Shown here one piece after another: positions 1 through 8,592 of a DNA stretch of 64,000 nt. Every line of letters begins with the position of its first letter. The stretch's first letter is position 1. Origin of the DNA: DB1 sp049323655 (GTDB lineage Bacteria; Desulfobacterota; Desulfobulbia; Desulfobulbales; SURF-16); assembly GCA_049323655.1 (NCBI GenBank), contig JBMONO010000021.1, positions 20,435 through 84,434 of the forward strand. Direction: 5' to 3'. The notes under the pieces are model-generated. The model searched no databases and was not told the DNA's origin. It saw only the letters and a program-made list of their open reading frames with translations. The translations under genes and the position numbers were made by a program.

Positions 1-557
1 CGGTGCTTTCTGATATTCATGATGCGGGCCAGGTGGAAGCGGCCGCCGCAGTGCTCGATATCATCCAGATTCCCGCTTTTCTCTGCCGGCAGACCGATCT
101 GCTCGTCGCTGCCGCCGGCAGCGGCCGGGTGGTCAATGTCAAGAAGGGGCAGTTTCTCGCCCCCTGGGACATGGAGCATGTGGTGGGCAAACTGCGGTCG
201 AGCGGCTGCGCACAAATTCTGCTTACCGAGCGGGGGGTGACCCATGGCTATAACAATCTGGTGGTGGATATGCGCGCCTTTCCCATTATGCGCGGTCTCG
301 GCTGCCCGGTGATCTATGACGCCACCCACAGTGTCCAGCTGCCCGGTGGCGCCGGCGGCAGCTCGGGCGGCCAGCGCCAGTTTATCGCCCCCCTGGTTCG
401 GGCTGCGGTTGCGGCCGGGGTGGATGGCCTCTTTATGGAGGTGCATCCCGATCCGGACCGCGCTCTGTGCGACGGTCCCAACTCTCTGCCCCTCGATGAG
501 CTGGAGCCGCTGCTCGCCAGAGTCCTTGCCATTCATCGCCTTGTCGGAGGCGCATAG
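1..557 (+). CDS. kdsA: 3-deoxy-8-phosphooctulonate synthase, C-terminal part
   Basis: This enzyme condenses phosphoenolpyruvate with arabinose 5-phosphate to make KDO 8-phosphate, the precursor of the KDO sugar of lipid A core, in the cytoplasm. The visible part, about 184 codons in the frame that starts at base 3, carries family hallmarks in order: a VLSDIH strand, IIQIPAFLCRQTDLL, VNVKKGQFLAPW, LTERG, and DATHSVQLPG followed by the EVHPDP segment. The 5' end is cut off by the window edge, so the true start is not visible. The next genes are kdsC and lptC, the usual LPS-synthesis neighbourhood. Identification is secure. Confidence 0.95.
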   Translation, partial: VLSDIHDAGQVEAAAAVLDIIQIPAFLCRQTDLLVAAAGSGRVVNVKKGQFLAPWDMEHVVGKLRSSGCAQILLTERGVTHGYNNLVVDMRAFPIMRGLGCPVIYDATHSVQLPGGAGGSSGGQRQFIAPLVRAAVAAGVDGLFMEVHPDPDRALCDGPNSLPLDELEPLLARVLAIHRLVGGA

Positions 558-576
558 CTTCCGGCGGTTTGCGCAA

Positions 577-688
577 GACATTTTTACCACCGAGAGCACA
601 GAGAACACAGAGAAGGTGTTTTCGTGACAGTCCTTGTCTTCGCGTGTTCTGTGGTCTCTGTGGTTACTATTCTTTTTCCGAGGCCATC
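577..688. repeat. R1 MITE-like element, degenerate copy 1
   Basis: This stretch between kdsA and kdsC matches the interspersed R1 element (best copies at 12678, 18166, 30798, 55381): it keeps the CACAGAGAACACAGAG-type arm, the opposing TCTGTGGTCTCTGTGG arm and the GAGGCCATC right end. It is shorter than full copies and shows no clear target duplication. It separates two genes that are normally close and extends the kdsC reading frame artificially upstream. Confidence 0.6.
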
Positions 689-793
689 AGACATCGTATG
701 CGTGACAACAATTCCTGTGCCCCCGGTCAGCCCGGCGTCTATCCCGGTGATTGCGAACTGACCAGCGGCCTGCTGGCAAGGGCGTCTTCCCGT

Positions 794-1345
794 ATGGAAA
801 ATAATGAAAGAGGTTACGCGTGGCGTAACTGTTTTGCCAAGGCGAGAGAGGTGAAATTGCTGTTGCTCGATGTCGACGGCGTGCTGACCGACGGCTCTAT
901 CTCCTACACCGACGAGGGAATCGAGGTGAAAACCTTTCACGTTCGCGACGGCTTTGGTATGAATCTGCTGCGCCGGGCCGGGGTGGAGATCGGCCTGATC
1001 ACTGCCCGTAGTTCAGCGGCCCTGACCCGCCGGGTGCAGGACCTGAACATCAGTCATGTCTTCCAGGGCCGGCGCAAAAAGGTCGAGGTCTACGAGGAGC
1101 TGATCGGGCGGTTGCATCTCGATCCCGCCCAGGTCGCCTACATGGGCGATGACTGGCTCGACCTCGCCCTGCTCAATCGGGTCGGCTTTTCCGCCACCGT
1201 GGCCGATGCGGTGACCGAGGTGCGGGAGACGGTCGATTATGTGGCGCGGCGGCCCGGCGGCAAGGGCGCGGTGCGGGAGGTGTGTGATCTGATCATCGAC
1301 GCCAAGGGCCTCTATCAGGAGCTGCTCGACGGGTATCTGCTGTGA
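794..1345 (+). CDS. kdsC: KDO 8-phosphate phosphatase
   Basis: A HAD-superfamily phosphatase that hydrolyses KDO 8-phosphate to KDO, the step after KdsA. HAD motif I is LLLLDVDGVLTDG, motif II is around LITARSS, and the late motif is MGDDWLDLALL. From the ATG at 794 the protein has 183 residues, the normal KdsC size. The frame stays open upstream to a TTG at 569, but that part crosses the degenerate R1 repeat and does not look like protein; ATG 698 is a less likely alternative. The stop overlaps the lptC GTG start by four bases (GTGA), so translation is probably coupled. Confidence 0.88.
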   Translation: MENNERGYAWRNCFAKAREVKLLLLDVDGVLTDGSISYTDEGIEVKTFHVRDGFGMNLLRRAGVEIGLITARSSAALTRRVQDLNISHVFQGRRKKVEVYEELIGRLHLDPAQVAYMGDDWLDLALLNRVGFSATVADAVTEVRETVDYVARRPGGKGAVREVCDLIIDAKGLYQELLDGYLL

Positions 1346-1902
1346 TCTCCGGCCCCCGTAATCTGTTGTGGATCATTCCGCTCGCCCTGTTGCTGACCAG
1401 TCCGCTGTGGAAGGGGCCTTTTGCCCGGCTGCTCATGCCGCATGGCGAGGAGTCGGCCCCGGTGACGGCGCCGCGCGAACGCACCGTGGCCCTGACCGGC
1501 GTTGAGCTGAACCGTTACGAAAACGGCAAACAGGAGATGCTGCTCGCCGCCGAGCGGGTGGAAAGCGGACGGGACGGTATGAATCTCCTCTACCTTGCCG
1601 GGGTCGATTTGCGCCTGTTTGTCGAGGGCGAGCCGCGTGCGCGCATTACTTGCGGCGAGGGGAGTTTTGATACGGTTCGTCGTCTCATCACCCTGGTGGA
1701 GGATGTTATGGTGACGACCAGCGACGAGCTGGAGCTGCGCACCGATGCCCTGCGTTATTTCCTCAACAAAAAAACCATGAAAACCGTCACCCCCGTCCTT
1801 TTCCAGAGCCCGCAGGTCACCCTGCGCGGCATTGGCATGATGTATCATTTCGGCAGTGGCGACTATCGGGTCGGCGGTCGGGTGGTGGGGGATATGATGT
1901 AA
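1342..1902 (+). CDS. lptC: LPS export protein LptC
   Basis: A bitopic inner-membrane protein of the Lpt bridge that hands lipopolysaccharide from LptBFG to LptA. It has one N-terminal hydrophobic segment (about residues 8-24, LLWIIPLALLLTSPLW) followed by a periplasmic beta-rich domain with LTGVELNRYENGK, ITCGEGSFDT and a terminal FQSPQVTLRGIGMMYHF repeat-like strand, as in LptC (DUF1239). At 186 residues it has the usual size. It starts with GTG overlapping the kdsC stop. The expected lptA-lptB genes do not follow; a tandem repeat and an opposite-strand gene come instead. Confidence 0.85.
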   Translation: MISGPRNLLWIIPLALLLTSPLWKGPFARLLMPHGEESAPVTAPRERTVALTGVELNRYENGKQEMLLAAERVESGRDGMNLLYLAGVDLRLFVEGEPRARITCGEGSFDTVRRLITLVEDVMVTTSDELELRTDALRYFLNKKTMKTVTPVLFQSPQVTLRGIGMMYHFGSGDYRVGGRVVGDMM

Positions 1903-1922
1903 AGGCCCGCAAAAAATATAAC

Positions 1923-2000
1923 GGAGATAACTGGGGTCAGGTCTTGATATCTTGTATCTTGGGAGATAACTGGGGTCAGGTCTTGATATCTTGTATCTTG
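1923..2000 (+). repeat. perfect 39-bp tandem duplication
   Basis: Two identical, directly adjacent 39-bp units (1923-1961 and 1962-2000) contain the phrase AACTGGGGTCAGGTCTTG and a TATCTTGTATCTTG tail. They lie 20 bp behind the lptC stop. The phrase is, from memory, a repeat common in deltaproteobacterial genomes near IS200/REP-associated transposases; no transposase is present here. Confidence 0.8.
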
Positions 2001-2105
2001 CACACATGTCATCTTTGTTTGACCATGATTTTTTCATGAGCTGCCGTTGCCTGTCAATAACTGAAACAACGACGCCATCATAGCGCGTGATTGAGGACTC
2101 GGCTT

Positions 2106-2897
2106 TCAGCCGGCCAACAGCCTTTTGGCATTGGCGTAAAGAATCTTTTCTTCAACATCCGGTGGCAGACCAAGGGTGTGCAGCAGAGAGATGGCCTCCT
2201 GCTGGTCGGCCCAGGGCGAGTCGGAGCCGAAGAGCACCCGCTCCGGCGAATGGGCGAGGATGATCTGCCGGGCCGTTTCCGGCTGGAGAAATTCCAGGGA
2301 ATAGGCGATGTCGAAATAGACATCCTTGCCCGCCAGTTCCTTATGCACCTCCTCCCACTGCTGCCAGGCGCCGAGATGGGTGGCGATGAGGCGGAGATCA
2401 GGAAAGGCGCGGATCAGGGCGGCGATTTTTGTAGGATCGGCCCGGCGTTCGCGAGGAAAGCCGATATCATAGCCGGTATGCATGACGACGATGAGGTCAA
2501 GTTCGGCAAGCCGGGCAAAGAGGGGCCTCAGTCGCTCCTCGTCGAGAAAAAAATCCTGATAAAACGGATGAAGCTTAACGCCGCGAAATCCCTGCCGGGC
2601 GATCTCCTCAATCTCAGCCAGCGCCTGGTCAGAGGCGGGATGGAAGGAGGGAAAGGGGATGAGGCGCTCACTGCGGAGGGTGGTGCACCAGTTGAGGATG
2701 GAACGGAACTGGCCTGGTCGGGTGGCGATACAGCAGAGCACCGAGGCCTCGACGCCGGCGTGTTCCATGGAGGCAAGCAGGCCGGCCACGGTGCCGTCGG
2801 CGGCGGCCCGGACATTGCCCCTTTTTTCCAGGGCCGGGATGGTGGTGCGGGCCAGGGGGTCGGGAAAGGCGTGGGCATGAAAGTCGATACAGGGCAT
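2106..2897 (-). CDS. TIM-barrel amidohydrolase (amidohydrolase_2 type)
   Basis: A predicted metal-dependent hydrolase or decarboxylase of 263 residues. It begins MPCIDFHAHAFPDP, giving the metal-binding HxH pair on strand 1, then shows GVKLHPFYQDF, MHTGYDIGF, LIATHLGAW and the late metal-binding FGSDSPWADQ segment, the standard order in amidohydrolase family 2. The ATG at 2897 places the HAHAF strand at the N-terminus; the longer open frame up to 3179 only overlaps the upstream gene. The preceding gene on the same strand ends 11 bases away (2909), so both may be one transcript. The substrate cannot be told from sequence. Confidence 0.82.
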   Translation of the reverse strand: MPCIDFHAHAFPDPLARTTIPALEKRGNVRAAADGTVAGLLASMEHAGVEASVLCCIATRPGQFRSILNWCTTLRSERLIPFPSFHPASDQALAEIEEIARQGFRGVKLHPFYQDFFLDEERLRPLFARLAELDLIVVMHTGYDIGFPRERRADPTKIAALIRAFPDLRLIATHLGAWQQWEEVHKELAGKDVYFDIAYSLEFLQPETARQIILAHSPERVLFGSDSPWADQQEAISLLHTLGLPPDVEEKILYANAKRLLAG

Positions 2898-2908
2898 GAG
2901 CGGGGTCT

Positions 2909-3682
2909 TTAGCGAATCGGGTAGTTCTGTTTTTTGAGTTCCTGGATGATCTTGATGCCGATATCGAGATGCTGTTCCGTGTAGGTCTCGAAGATTGAAG
3001 AGGCGCTGTCCTTGCTTTTGATGCCGCCCTTGCGCAGCGGCAGATCGGAAACGAGCATCAGGGCCGAGGTCGGTACATTGAGGGCGTAGCCGACGGAAAA
3101 AATGGTGGCGATCTCCATGTCGATTGCGATGATCCGGTGTTTGAGGATATACTCGATGAAATCCTGGTCGAATTCCCACATGCGATAATCGGTGGTGTGC
3201 ATGATGCCGGACCTGGGCACCTTGTTGAACTCTTTAATGATGACCTCTTCGGCCACCCGGTTCATGCCGAAGGTGGGCAGGGCCGGTACGTCCTTGGGCA
3301 GATAGTGGGCGCTTGTCCCCTCGTCGCGGATGCTGGCGGTGGGCAGCAACAGGTCGCCGATGGCAAGCGAATCGTCGATGCCGCCGCACATGCCGAGCAT
3401 CAGCACGCATTTCAGCTCGTCGAGAAAGGAGAGGCAGTGCATGATGATGCCGGCCGAAGGCGAGCCGACCCCGTAGTTGATGATGCTGATGTTGGCGTCG
3501 TGGTCATGCACGACGCTCCAGTTGTTGGAAAGAATCGGCTTGCCGCTGATGTTGGCAAAGGATCTGATGTAGCGGTGAAAATTACAGATGATGATGTGGG
3601 AACAGAATTCCGAAACCGGCGAGCCGGTATAGCGCTCCAGGGTATGGCGGGCGTAGTTGTCCGGCCGCAGCAGTGAACTCAT
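2909..3682 (-). CDS. AMP nucleosidase-like phosphorylase-family protein
   Basis: A 257-residue member of the PNP/UDP phosphorylase fold, closest by eye to the catalytic domain of AMP nucleosidase (AMP to adenine plus ribose 5-phosphate). Visible motifs are INYGVGSPSAGI, MLGMCGGIDDSLAIGDLLLP, IAIDMEIATIFSVGYALNVP and LMLVSDLPLRKGG, matching the phosphate/ribose and base-binding loops. It lacks the large regulatory N-terminal domain of E. coli Amn. The start at 3682 is preceded by GGAAAGG. It probably functions in purine salvage next to pyrF, which is divergent. Confidence 0.8.
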   Translation of the reverse strand: MSSLLRPDNYARHTLERYTGSPVSEFCSHIIICNFHRYIRSFANISGKPILSNNWSVVHDHDANISIINYGVGSPSAGIIMHCLSFLDELKCVLMLGMCGGIDDSLAIGDLLLPTASIRDEGTSAHYLPKDVPALPTFGMNRVAEEVIIKEFNKVPRSGIMHTTDYRMWEFDQDFIEYILKHRIIAIDMEIATIFSVGYALNVPTSALMLVSDLPLRKGGIKSKDSASSIFETYTEQHLDIGIKIIQELKKQNYPIR

Positions 3683-3811
3683 AAAGGCTTTCCTTTCCGT
3701 CCTGGGACGGGATGGTGGCGCATTCCAGTGACAAGCGGATGAAACGGTGGGGCTATTATACCCGCCACGAATCAATTATCAATTACCAATTGCAGCGGAC
3801 AGGAGTGAAAT

Positions 3812-4534
3812 ATGCAGCGAAAAGACATTCCGGTGGAAGAGCGGATCATTCTGGCGCTTGATGTGCCGGAGCCGGAAACAGCGCGGCAGTGGGTGAAAAA
3901 AACCGAGGCGAAAATTTGCTTTTACAAGGTGGGCCTGCAGCTCTTTCTCGCCGGCTGGTTTGACATCGTCGATTGGATCATAAACCGCGGCCACAAGGTA
4001 ATGGTTGATCTGAAATTTTTCGACATCCCGGAAACGGTGCGGCTTGCCATGATGCAGCTTGCCGATCGGGGGGTGAGTTTTGCCACGGTGCACGGCAACG
4101 ATCCCATTATCCGCGCCGCCCTGGAGGCCAGAGCGGGGAAGGATGACGGGCTCAAGATTCTGGCGGTGACGGTGCTGACCAGTTTCGGTGAGGAGGACAT
4201 GCGCGCCATGGGCATGACCGGCACCATCGAGGATCTCGTCTATTTCCGGGCAAAACGGGCGCTGGCATTGGGTTGCGACGGGGTGGTCTCCTCCGGACTC
4301 GAGGCGGCCCGACTGCGCGCCGATCTGGGCGACAAGCTGCTCATCGTTACTCCCGGCATCCGGCCCGGCGCCAACATCGAGGATTCGGCCGACGACCAGA
4401 CCCGGATCATGACCGCCGGCCGGGCCATTGGCAATGGCGCCGATTATGTCGTGGTCGGTCGACCGATCACCCGGGCGGCTGATCCGCTCGCCGTCATCGG
4501 CGGTTTGCAGGAGGAGATCGGCCGGGCGATATAA
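3812..4534 (+). CDS. pyrF: orotidine 5'-phosphate decarboxylase
   Basis: This enzyme decarboxylates OMP to UMP, the last step of de novo pyrimidine synthesis. The catalytic signature is clear at residues 66-73 (D-L-K-F-F-D-I-P, with Asp66, Lys68 and Asp71), preceded by ILALDV and FYKVGLQLF and followed by VTVLTSF, VTPGIRPG and the phosphate-gripping DYVVVGRPITRA. The 240-residue length fits the bacterial PyrF family. The frame opens at ATG 3812, after AGGAG. It is transcribed away from the AMP-nucleosidase-like gene. Confidence 0.95.
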   Translation: MQRKDIPVEERIILALDVPEPETARQWVKKTEAKICFYKVGLQLFLAGWFDIVDWIINRGHKVMVDLKFFDIPETVRLAMMQLADRGVSFATVHGNDPIIRAALEARAGKDDGLKILAVTVLTSFGEEDMRAMGMTGTIEDLVYFRAKRALALGCDGVVSSGLEAARLRADLGDKLLIVTPGIRPGANIEDSADDQTRIMTAGRAIGNGADYVVVGRPITRAADPLAVIGGLQEEIGRAI

Positions 4535-4683
4535 TGGGGCGAAAGAGGCCTTTTCGCTGAAGCCGAGGCCAGCTCACCTCTTTTTTGCTGCGGACTGTCA
4601 AAATCGATGGGCGAAGGAAGCTGCGCTCTGGGTCAGCAACCGGATTTGCCCGCTGTTCGCGGCAGGTCCAATTGCCGGCAGGC

Positions 4684-4839
4684 TCAACGTCCGGTGCGGT
4701 TCTGGCTTGCCTGGCCTTTGGATATGGTGCCGGTGATGACCTTGCCTTTTCCTGTGGTGCCGTGGTTTTTCCCGCCTGCGGCAAAGACGGGGCAGGCGCT
4801 CAGGGCCAGCGACAGAAGGGCGATGACGATTTTTTTCAT
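4684..4839 (-). CDS. small secreted or lipoprotein peptide, 51 aa
   Basis: A short reading frame of 51 codons that begins MKKIVIALLSLALSACPVFA, a textbook export signal; LSAC could be a lipobox and VFA-AG a signal peptidase I site. The mature part (about 30 residues) is Gly/Lys/Thr-rich, including GKGKVITGTISKGQ. GGAGAAAAGCC stands just before the ATG at 4839. No family is recognised. The signal sequence and ribosome binding site support it as a real gene, but it is very short. Confidence 0.55.
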   Translation of the reverse strand: MKKIVIALLSLALSACPVFAAGGKNHGTTGKGKVITGTISKGQASQNRTGR

Positions 4840-5071
4840 GGCTTTTCTCCTTGATGCTTGAGTGAAAGTCGGGCTGGGGGGTTCCCGACGGGGTGGTTCT
4901 TCTGGTATAAACTATAAACGGCAAGACGGGTGGAGAGGTTCCATTGGGCTGAAAAAAGCCGGGCAAGTGAACGCCTCCGCCGTTCGGGGCGGCGGCGGGA
5001 AAACTCGTTTTGCTCCGCTTTTGTTGCGATACATTGAGAGGCGTTTTTTCATTTTCACCGGGGAGGGAAGG

Positions 5072-5290
5072 ATGAAAAAGAAAGAAGTCGAGATGATCTG
5101 CGTGTCGGATCTGGAAGGTTTTGACCGGGAACTCTATGAAAGCTCGAAGAATAAACTCAAAAAACATCTGAGCCGTTTCGGCTGGGAGCTCAAGGACTGT
5201 CTGCTTGAGGAAGGCGACAAGGTCTGGGCGTGCAAGGCGGCCGCCATCTGGTTTCTGACGCCCAACATCGACGCCAACGACTGGGATTGA
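5072..5290 (+). CDS. small conserved-looking hypothetical protein, 72 aa
   Basis: A 72-residue cytoplasmic protein with no membrane segment; it starts MKKKEVEMICVSDLEGFDREL and ends LTPNIDANDWD. It is charged, mostly helical in the middle (KNKLKKHLSRFGWELKDCLLEEGDKVW), with two Cys residues. The ATG at 5072 follows GGGAGGG at ideal distance; the longer open frame from 4862 is Gly/Arg-rich junk and was not used. No family recognised. Confidence 0.6.
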   Translation: MKKKEVEMICVSDLEGFDRELYESSKNKLKKHLSRFGWELKDCLLEEGDKVWACKAAAIWFLTPNIDANDWD

Positions 5291-5438
5291 AGGGGATGGT
5301 GTCGGGGCTTATCAAGATTTCGGCGCCGCCACCACCAGCAATGTCGCAAACGTCGGCTTCAGCATGGTGAGTTGCGCAGGAAACACACATGGCACATGCT
5401 GTCTCTTCCCGTGCTGCGCATTTCGGCGCAAAAGCAAC

Positions 5439-5894
5439 CTACCAGCCGAGGATGTATTTCACGCCCTGCATGACGAGCAGGGTGTAGATGCCGGCCACCA
5501 CGTCGTCCAAAACGATGCCGAGTCCGCCGTGCAGGCGGGTGTCGACCCAGCCCACCGGAAAGGGCTTGATGATGTCGAAGAGGCGAAAGAGGACAAAGGC
5601 GCAAAAGAGCGGCGCCGCTTTCCACGGCACCCCGATCAGGCCGACCAGCATGCCGATGATCTCGTCGATAACGATGATGCCGGGATCACTGTGGTTGACG
5701 ATTTTCTCGGCACTGCCGGCGGTGAACACGGCCAGCAGAAAGATGAGGCCGAGTGCCGGCAGGTAGAGGGTGGCCGGCAGGCGCAGCAGCAAAAAATGGA
5801 GGGGAAAGGCGACCAGGGTGCCCCAGGTGCCGGGCATGGTCGGCAGATAGCCGCTGTAGCAGCCGGTGGCGATCAGCATGATGAGCCGGTCCAT
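5439..5894 (-). CDS. pgpA: phosphatidylglycerophosphatase A
   Basis: An integral membrane phosphatase that converts phosphatidylglycerophosphate to phosphatidylglycerol. The 151-residue protein has several hydrophobic helices and PgpA signatures: GYLPTMPGTWGTL near the N-terminus, PGIIVIDEIIGMLVGL, FRLFDIIKPFPVGWVD and LDDVVAGIYTLLVM at the C-terminus. Its ATG overlaps the larC stop by the ATGA tetranucleotide (5892-5895 region), making it the last gene of def-fmt-larC-pgpA. Confidence 0.93.
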   Translation of the reverse strand: MDRLIMLIATGCYSGYLPTMPGTWGTLVAFPLHFLLLRLPATLYLPALGLIFLLAVFTAGSAEKIVNHSDPGIIVIDEIIGMLVGLIGVPWKAAPLFCAFVLFRLFDIIKPFPVGWVDTRLHGGLGIVLDDVVAGIYTLLVMQGVKYILGW

Positions 5895-7078
5895 CACTCC
5901 TCCTGAAAGTCGTCCGGCGTTGCCGCAGCCACCAGGGCGTAAATCTCCCGCAACGGGATCTCTTTTTCCGCGGCCAGCTGCCGGCACTGCTCATATTCCG
6001 GGGAGAGCACCGTGCGGCCCATCGGCGTCGTCACCTTCTTTACCGCAACACGGCCTGCCCGGGTGACGATGAAGCCGCTCTGGCGAGGCAGGGTCCAGCG
6101 CCCCTCCCGCCGGTAGCGCAGGCCGATGGCGCTTGTTTCCTCGAGGATGAGGCGCTGCGCCTCCCAGGCCAGATCAGGGGCGGCGACCACCCGCAAAAGA
6201 AAGCCGGGTCGGCCCTTTTTCATCTGCATGGGGATGAGGGCGACGTCAAGGGCGCTGCCGGCCAGCAGCTTTTCACAGAGAAAGGGGAAACCCTCCGGCT
6301 GCCAGTCGTCGAGATGAGTCTCGATGACCACCACCTCCTGTTCCTCCGCCACCGTTAAGGCCTCACCGATGATGAGCCGCAGTAGATTGGGGCGGCCGTC
6401 CCGGCGTACCCGGCTGCCGGCGCCGTAACCAAGACCGGCGATGCGCATGGGCGGTAAGGGACCGAAGGTGCGGCAGCAGCCCTTGAGAATGGCGGCGCCG
6501 GTGGGGGTGACGAGTTCCTGGTCCAGATCGACCCCGTACACCGCCATTCCTTTTGTCAGTTCGGTGACCGCCGGCGCCGGCAGGGGAATGACGCCGTGGC
6601 TGCACCGGGTCCAGCCGCGGGTAAGCGGCAGGGGCGCGGAAACGAGATGATAGATGCCAAAATATGCCATGCCGATGGCAGCGCCGGTAATGTCGATGAT
6701 GGCGTCGATGCCGCCCAGCTCGTGAAAATGGACCTCATCGACCGGGCAGCCATGCACCCTGGCCTCGGCCTCGGCCAGGACGGTGAAGATGGCAAGTGCC
6801 CGTTCCCGGACCGGTGCAGCCAGGCCGCTTTCTGCAAGCATGGAGCGAATAGTCCGCCAGCTCCGGTGATGGCGGTCCTCCTCCCGGACATGGACCGTGA
6901 AACGGGTGGCGCTGAGCCCCTGCTGGATGATCTGTTCGGCGGCAAGCTCATAACCGGCAAGGGGCAGAGCGGCCAATTGGCTTTTGAGGGTGGCAAGGGG
7001 CAGGCCGGCATGAAGCAGGGCGCCGATGAACATGTCACCGCTGATGCCGGAGAAGGTGTCGGTATAGGCGAAGATCAT
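5894..7078 (-). CDS. larC: nickel-pincer cofactor biosynthesis protein LarC
   Basis: LarC (DUF111) inserts nickel into the pyridinium-dithiocarboxylate cofactor of lactate racemase-type enzymes, using CTP. The 394-residue protein starts MIFAYTDTFSGISGDMFIGALL and shows VDEVHFHELGGIDAIIDITGA, CSHGVIPLPAPAV and VVIETHLDDWQPEG. It is one uninterrupted frame, unlike the frameshift-split larC1/larC2 of Lactobacillus. No larB, larE or larA is in the window. It overlaps fmt upstream (7075-7078) and pgpA downstream. Confidence 0.92.
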   Translation of the reverse strand: MIFAYTDTFSGISGDMFIGALLHAGLPLATLKSQLAALPLAGYELAAEQIIQQGLSATRFTVHVREEDRHHRSWRTIRSMLAESGLAAPVRERALAIFTVLAEAEARVHGCPVDEVHFHELGGIDAIIDITGAAIGMAYFGIYHLVSAPLPLTRGWTRCSHGVIPLPAPAVTELTKGMAVYGVDLDQELVTPTGAAILKGCCRTFGPLPPMRIAGLGYGAGSRVRRDGRPNLLRLIIGEALTVAEEQEVVVIETHLDDWQPEGFPFLCEKLLAGSALDVALIPMQMKKGRPGFLLRVVAAPDLAWEAQRLILEETSAIGLRYRREGRWTLPRQSGFIVTRAGRVAVKKVTTPMGRTVLSPEYEQCRQLAAEKEIPLREIYALVAAATPDDFQEE

Positions 7079-8025
7079 CGGGAACCGAAGCGGATGCCGG
7101 TCGTCAGAGGGCGGCCGCGGAGAAAGGCATCGACCGACATGCGGTTGCCGCCCTGGCGCTGTACCTCGCGAACCAGCAGGTAATCATGGCCGGTGGCAAT
7201 GAGCAGGCCGTCGCGGTCGGCGCGGCACAGGGTGCCGGGCGGTTCCACCGGTTCACCGCTGACCACCTCCGGCAAAAAGAGACGGAGCCACTCGCCGTCA
7301 TGTTCGGTATAAGCCAGGGGCCAGGGATCAAGGCCGCGGATCAGGCAGCTTATCCGCGCCGCCGGCCAGGTCCAGTCGATGGATGCCTCTTCCTTGGTCA
7401 ACATCGGCGCGTCGCAAGCCAGGCTGTTGTTCTGTTTGTGGCGCGGCAGCCGGTTTTCGCGCAGCAGAGTAAGGGCCTCGATCAGCAGCCGACCGCCGAG
7501 TTCGGCCATTTTGGTTGCCAGGCTTGCCGAGGTATCGTCCTTTTTGATGAACAAGCTCTCCTGCAAAAGGATGTCGCCGGTGTCCATCCCCTCGTCCATC
7601 TGCATGATGGTGATGCCGGTTTCCCGCTCGCCGTTGATGATGGCGCGCTGAATCGGCGCGGCGCCCCGGTAGCGAGGCAACAGGGAGCCGTGGACATTGA
7701 TGGTGCCGAGCGGCGGCAGATTGAGCAGCGGTCCGGGCAGAATCCGGCCATAGGCGGCGACGACGAAAAGATCGGGGTCAAATCCGGCAATGGTGTCGCG
7801 GAACTCATCGGTGCGGATTTTTGTCGGCTGCAGCACCGGAATGGCGTGACGTTCGGCCAGCACCTTGACCGGCGGCGGGGCAAGCTGACGGCCCCGGCCC
7901 TTGGGCCGGTCGGGCTGGCTCACCACGGCCACGACGTTTTCTTTTGCGTCAAGCAGGGCCTGCAGGGAGGGCACGGCAAATTCCGGGGTGCCCATGAAGA
8001 GGATCCGACTGATTTTATTGATCAT
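7075..8025 (-). CDS. fmt: methionyl-tRNA formyltransferase
   Basis: Formylates initiator Met-tRNA with 10-formyl-THF. The 316-residue protein carries LFMGTPEFAVPSLQ at the N-terminus, PDRPKGRGRQLAPPPVK (the tRNA acceptor loop region), the catalytic NVHGSLLPRYRGAAPIQ block and MDEGMDTGDIL, then a C-terminal OB-type domain. The start at 8025 overlaps the end of def by 11 bases and the stop overlaps the larC ATG, indicating translational coupling in a four-gene operon. Confidence 0.96.
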   Translation of the reverse strand: MINKISRILFMGTPEFAVPSLQALLDAKENVVAVVSQPDRPKGRGRQLAPPPVKVLAERHAIPVLQPTKIRTDEFRDTIAGFDPDLFVVAAYGRILPGPLLNLPPLGTINVHGSLLPRYRGAAPIQRAIINGERETGITIMQMDEGMDTGDILLQESLFIKKDDTSASLATKMAELGGRLLIEALTLLRENRLPRHKQNNSLACDAPMLTKEEASIDWTWPAARISCLIRGLDPWPLAYTEHDGEWLRLFLPEVVSGEPVEPPGTLCRADRDGLLIATGHDYLLVREVQRQGGNRMSVDAFLRGRPLTTGIRFGSR

Positions 8026-8539
8026 GGCTCACGGCCTGTTCTTCGAGCAGCTGTTTTTTCCGCTTTTTCTTGTAGATGCTTCTTTTCAGTGAGCTGAGAT
8101 GGTCGATGAACAGGGTGCCGCGCAGGTGGTCCACCTCATGCTGGATAACGCGGGCAAACCAGCCCTCTGCCTCGAATTCGATCTCCTTGCCCTCCGGGGT
8201 ACAGGCCCGCACCTTGATGCGCTGAAAACGCTGGACATTGGCGCAGTAATCGACCACGCTCAAGCAGCCTTCCTCGTCAATCTGCCTGCCTTCACCTTCG
8301 ATGATTTCCGGATTGATCAGCGGAATGAGTTTTTTCTCGTCCTTGGGGGAGACGTCGATCACCACCACCTGTTGGAGGACACCGATCTGATTGGCTGCCA
8401 GGCCGACTCCAGGGGCGGCGTACATGGTCTCCGCCATGTCGGCAATCAGGACGCGCAGCTTTTCGTTGAATTCGGTGACCGGCTCGGCCGGTTTCCGCAG
8501 CAGCGGATGGGGATATTTCAGTATTTCTCGTAATGCCAT
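8015..8539 (-). CDS. def: peptide deformylase
   Basis: An Fe/Zn hydrolase that removes the formyl group from nascent peptides. All three motifs are intact in 174 residues: GVGLAANQ (44-51), EGCLS with metal-ligand Cys92, and QHEVDH with His134, Glu135 and His138. The C-terminus is unusually basic (KRSIYKKKRKKQLLEEQ). The ATG at 8539 gives the classic MALREILKYPHPLLRK start; an upstream ATG-like extension to 8566 was rejected. First gene of the def-fmt-larC-pgpA operon. Confidence 0.96.
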   Translation of the reverse strand: MALREILKYPHPLLRKPAEPVTEFNEKLRVLIADMAETMYAAPGVGLAANQIGVLQQVVVIDVSPKDEKKLIPLINPEIIEGEGRQIDEEGCLSVVDYCANVQRFQRIKVRACTPEGKEIEFEAEGWFARVIQHEVDHLRGTLFIDHLSSLKRSIYKKKRKKQLLEEQAVSHDQ

Positions 8540-8592
8540 ATTTTTTTTTGAGACTCCTGCGGTCACAGGGCGCGATCACTCAACGGATGCCG

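Noticed and set aside
4862..5290. 142-residue version of the small gene at 5072
   Set aside because: The first 70 residues are Gly/Arg-rich with no likeness to protein, and a good ribosome site stands before 5072.
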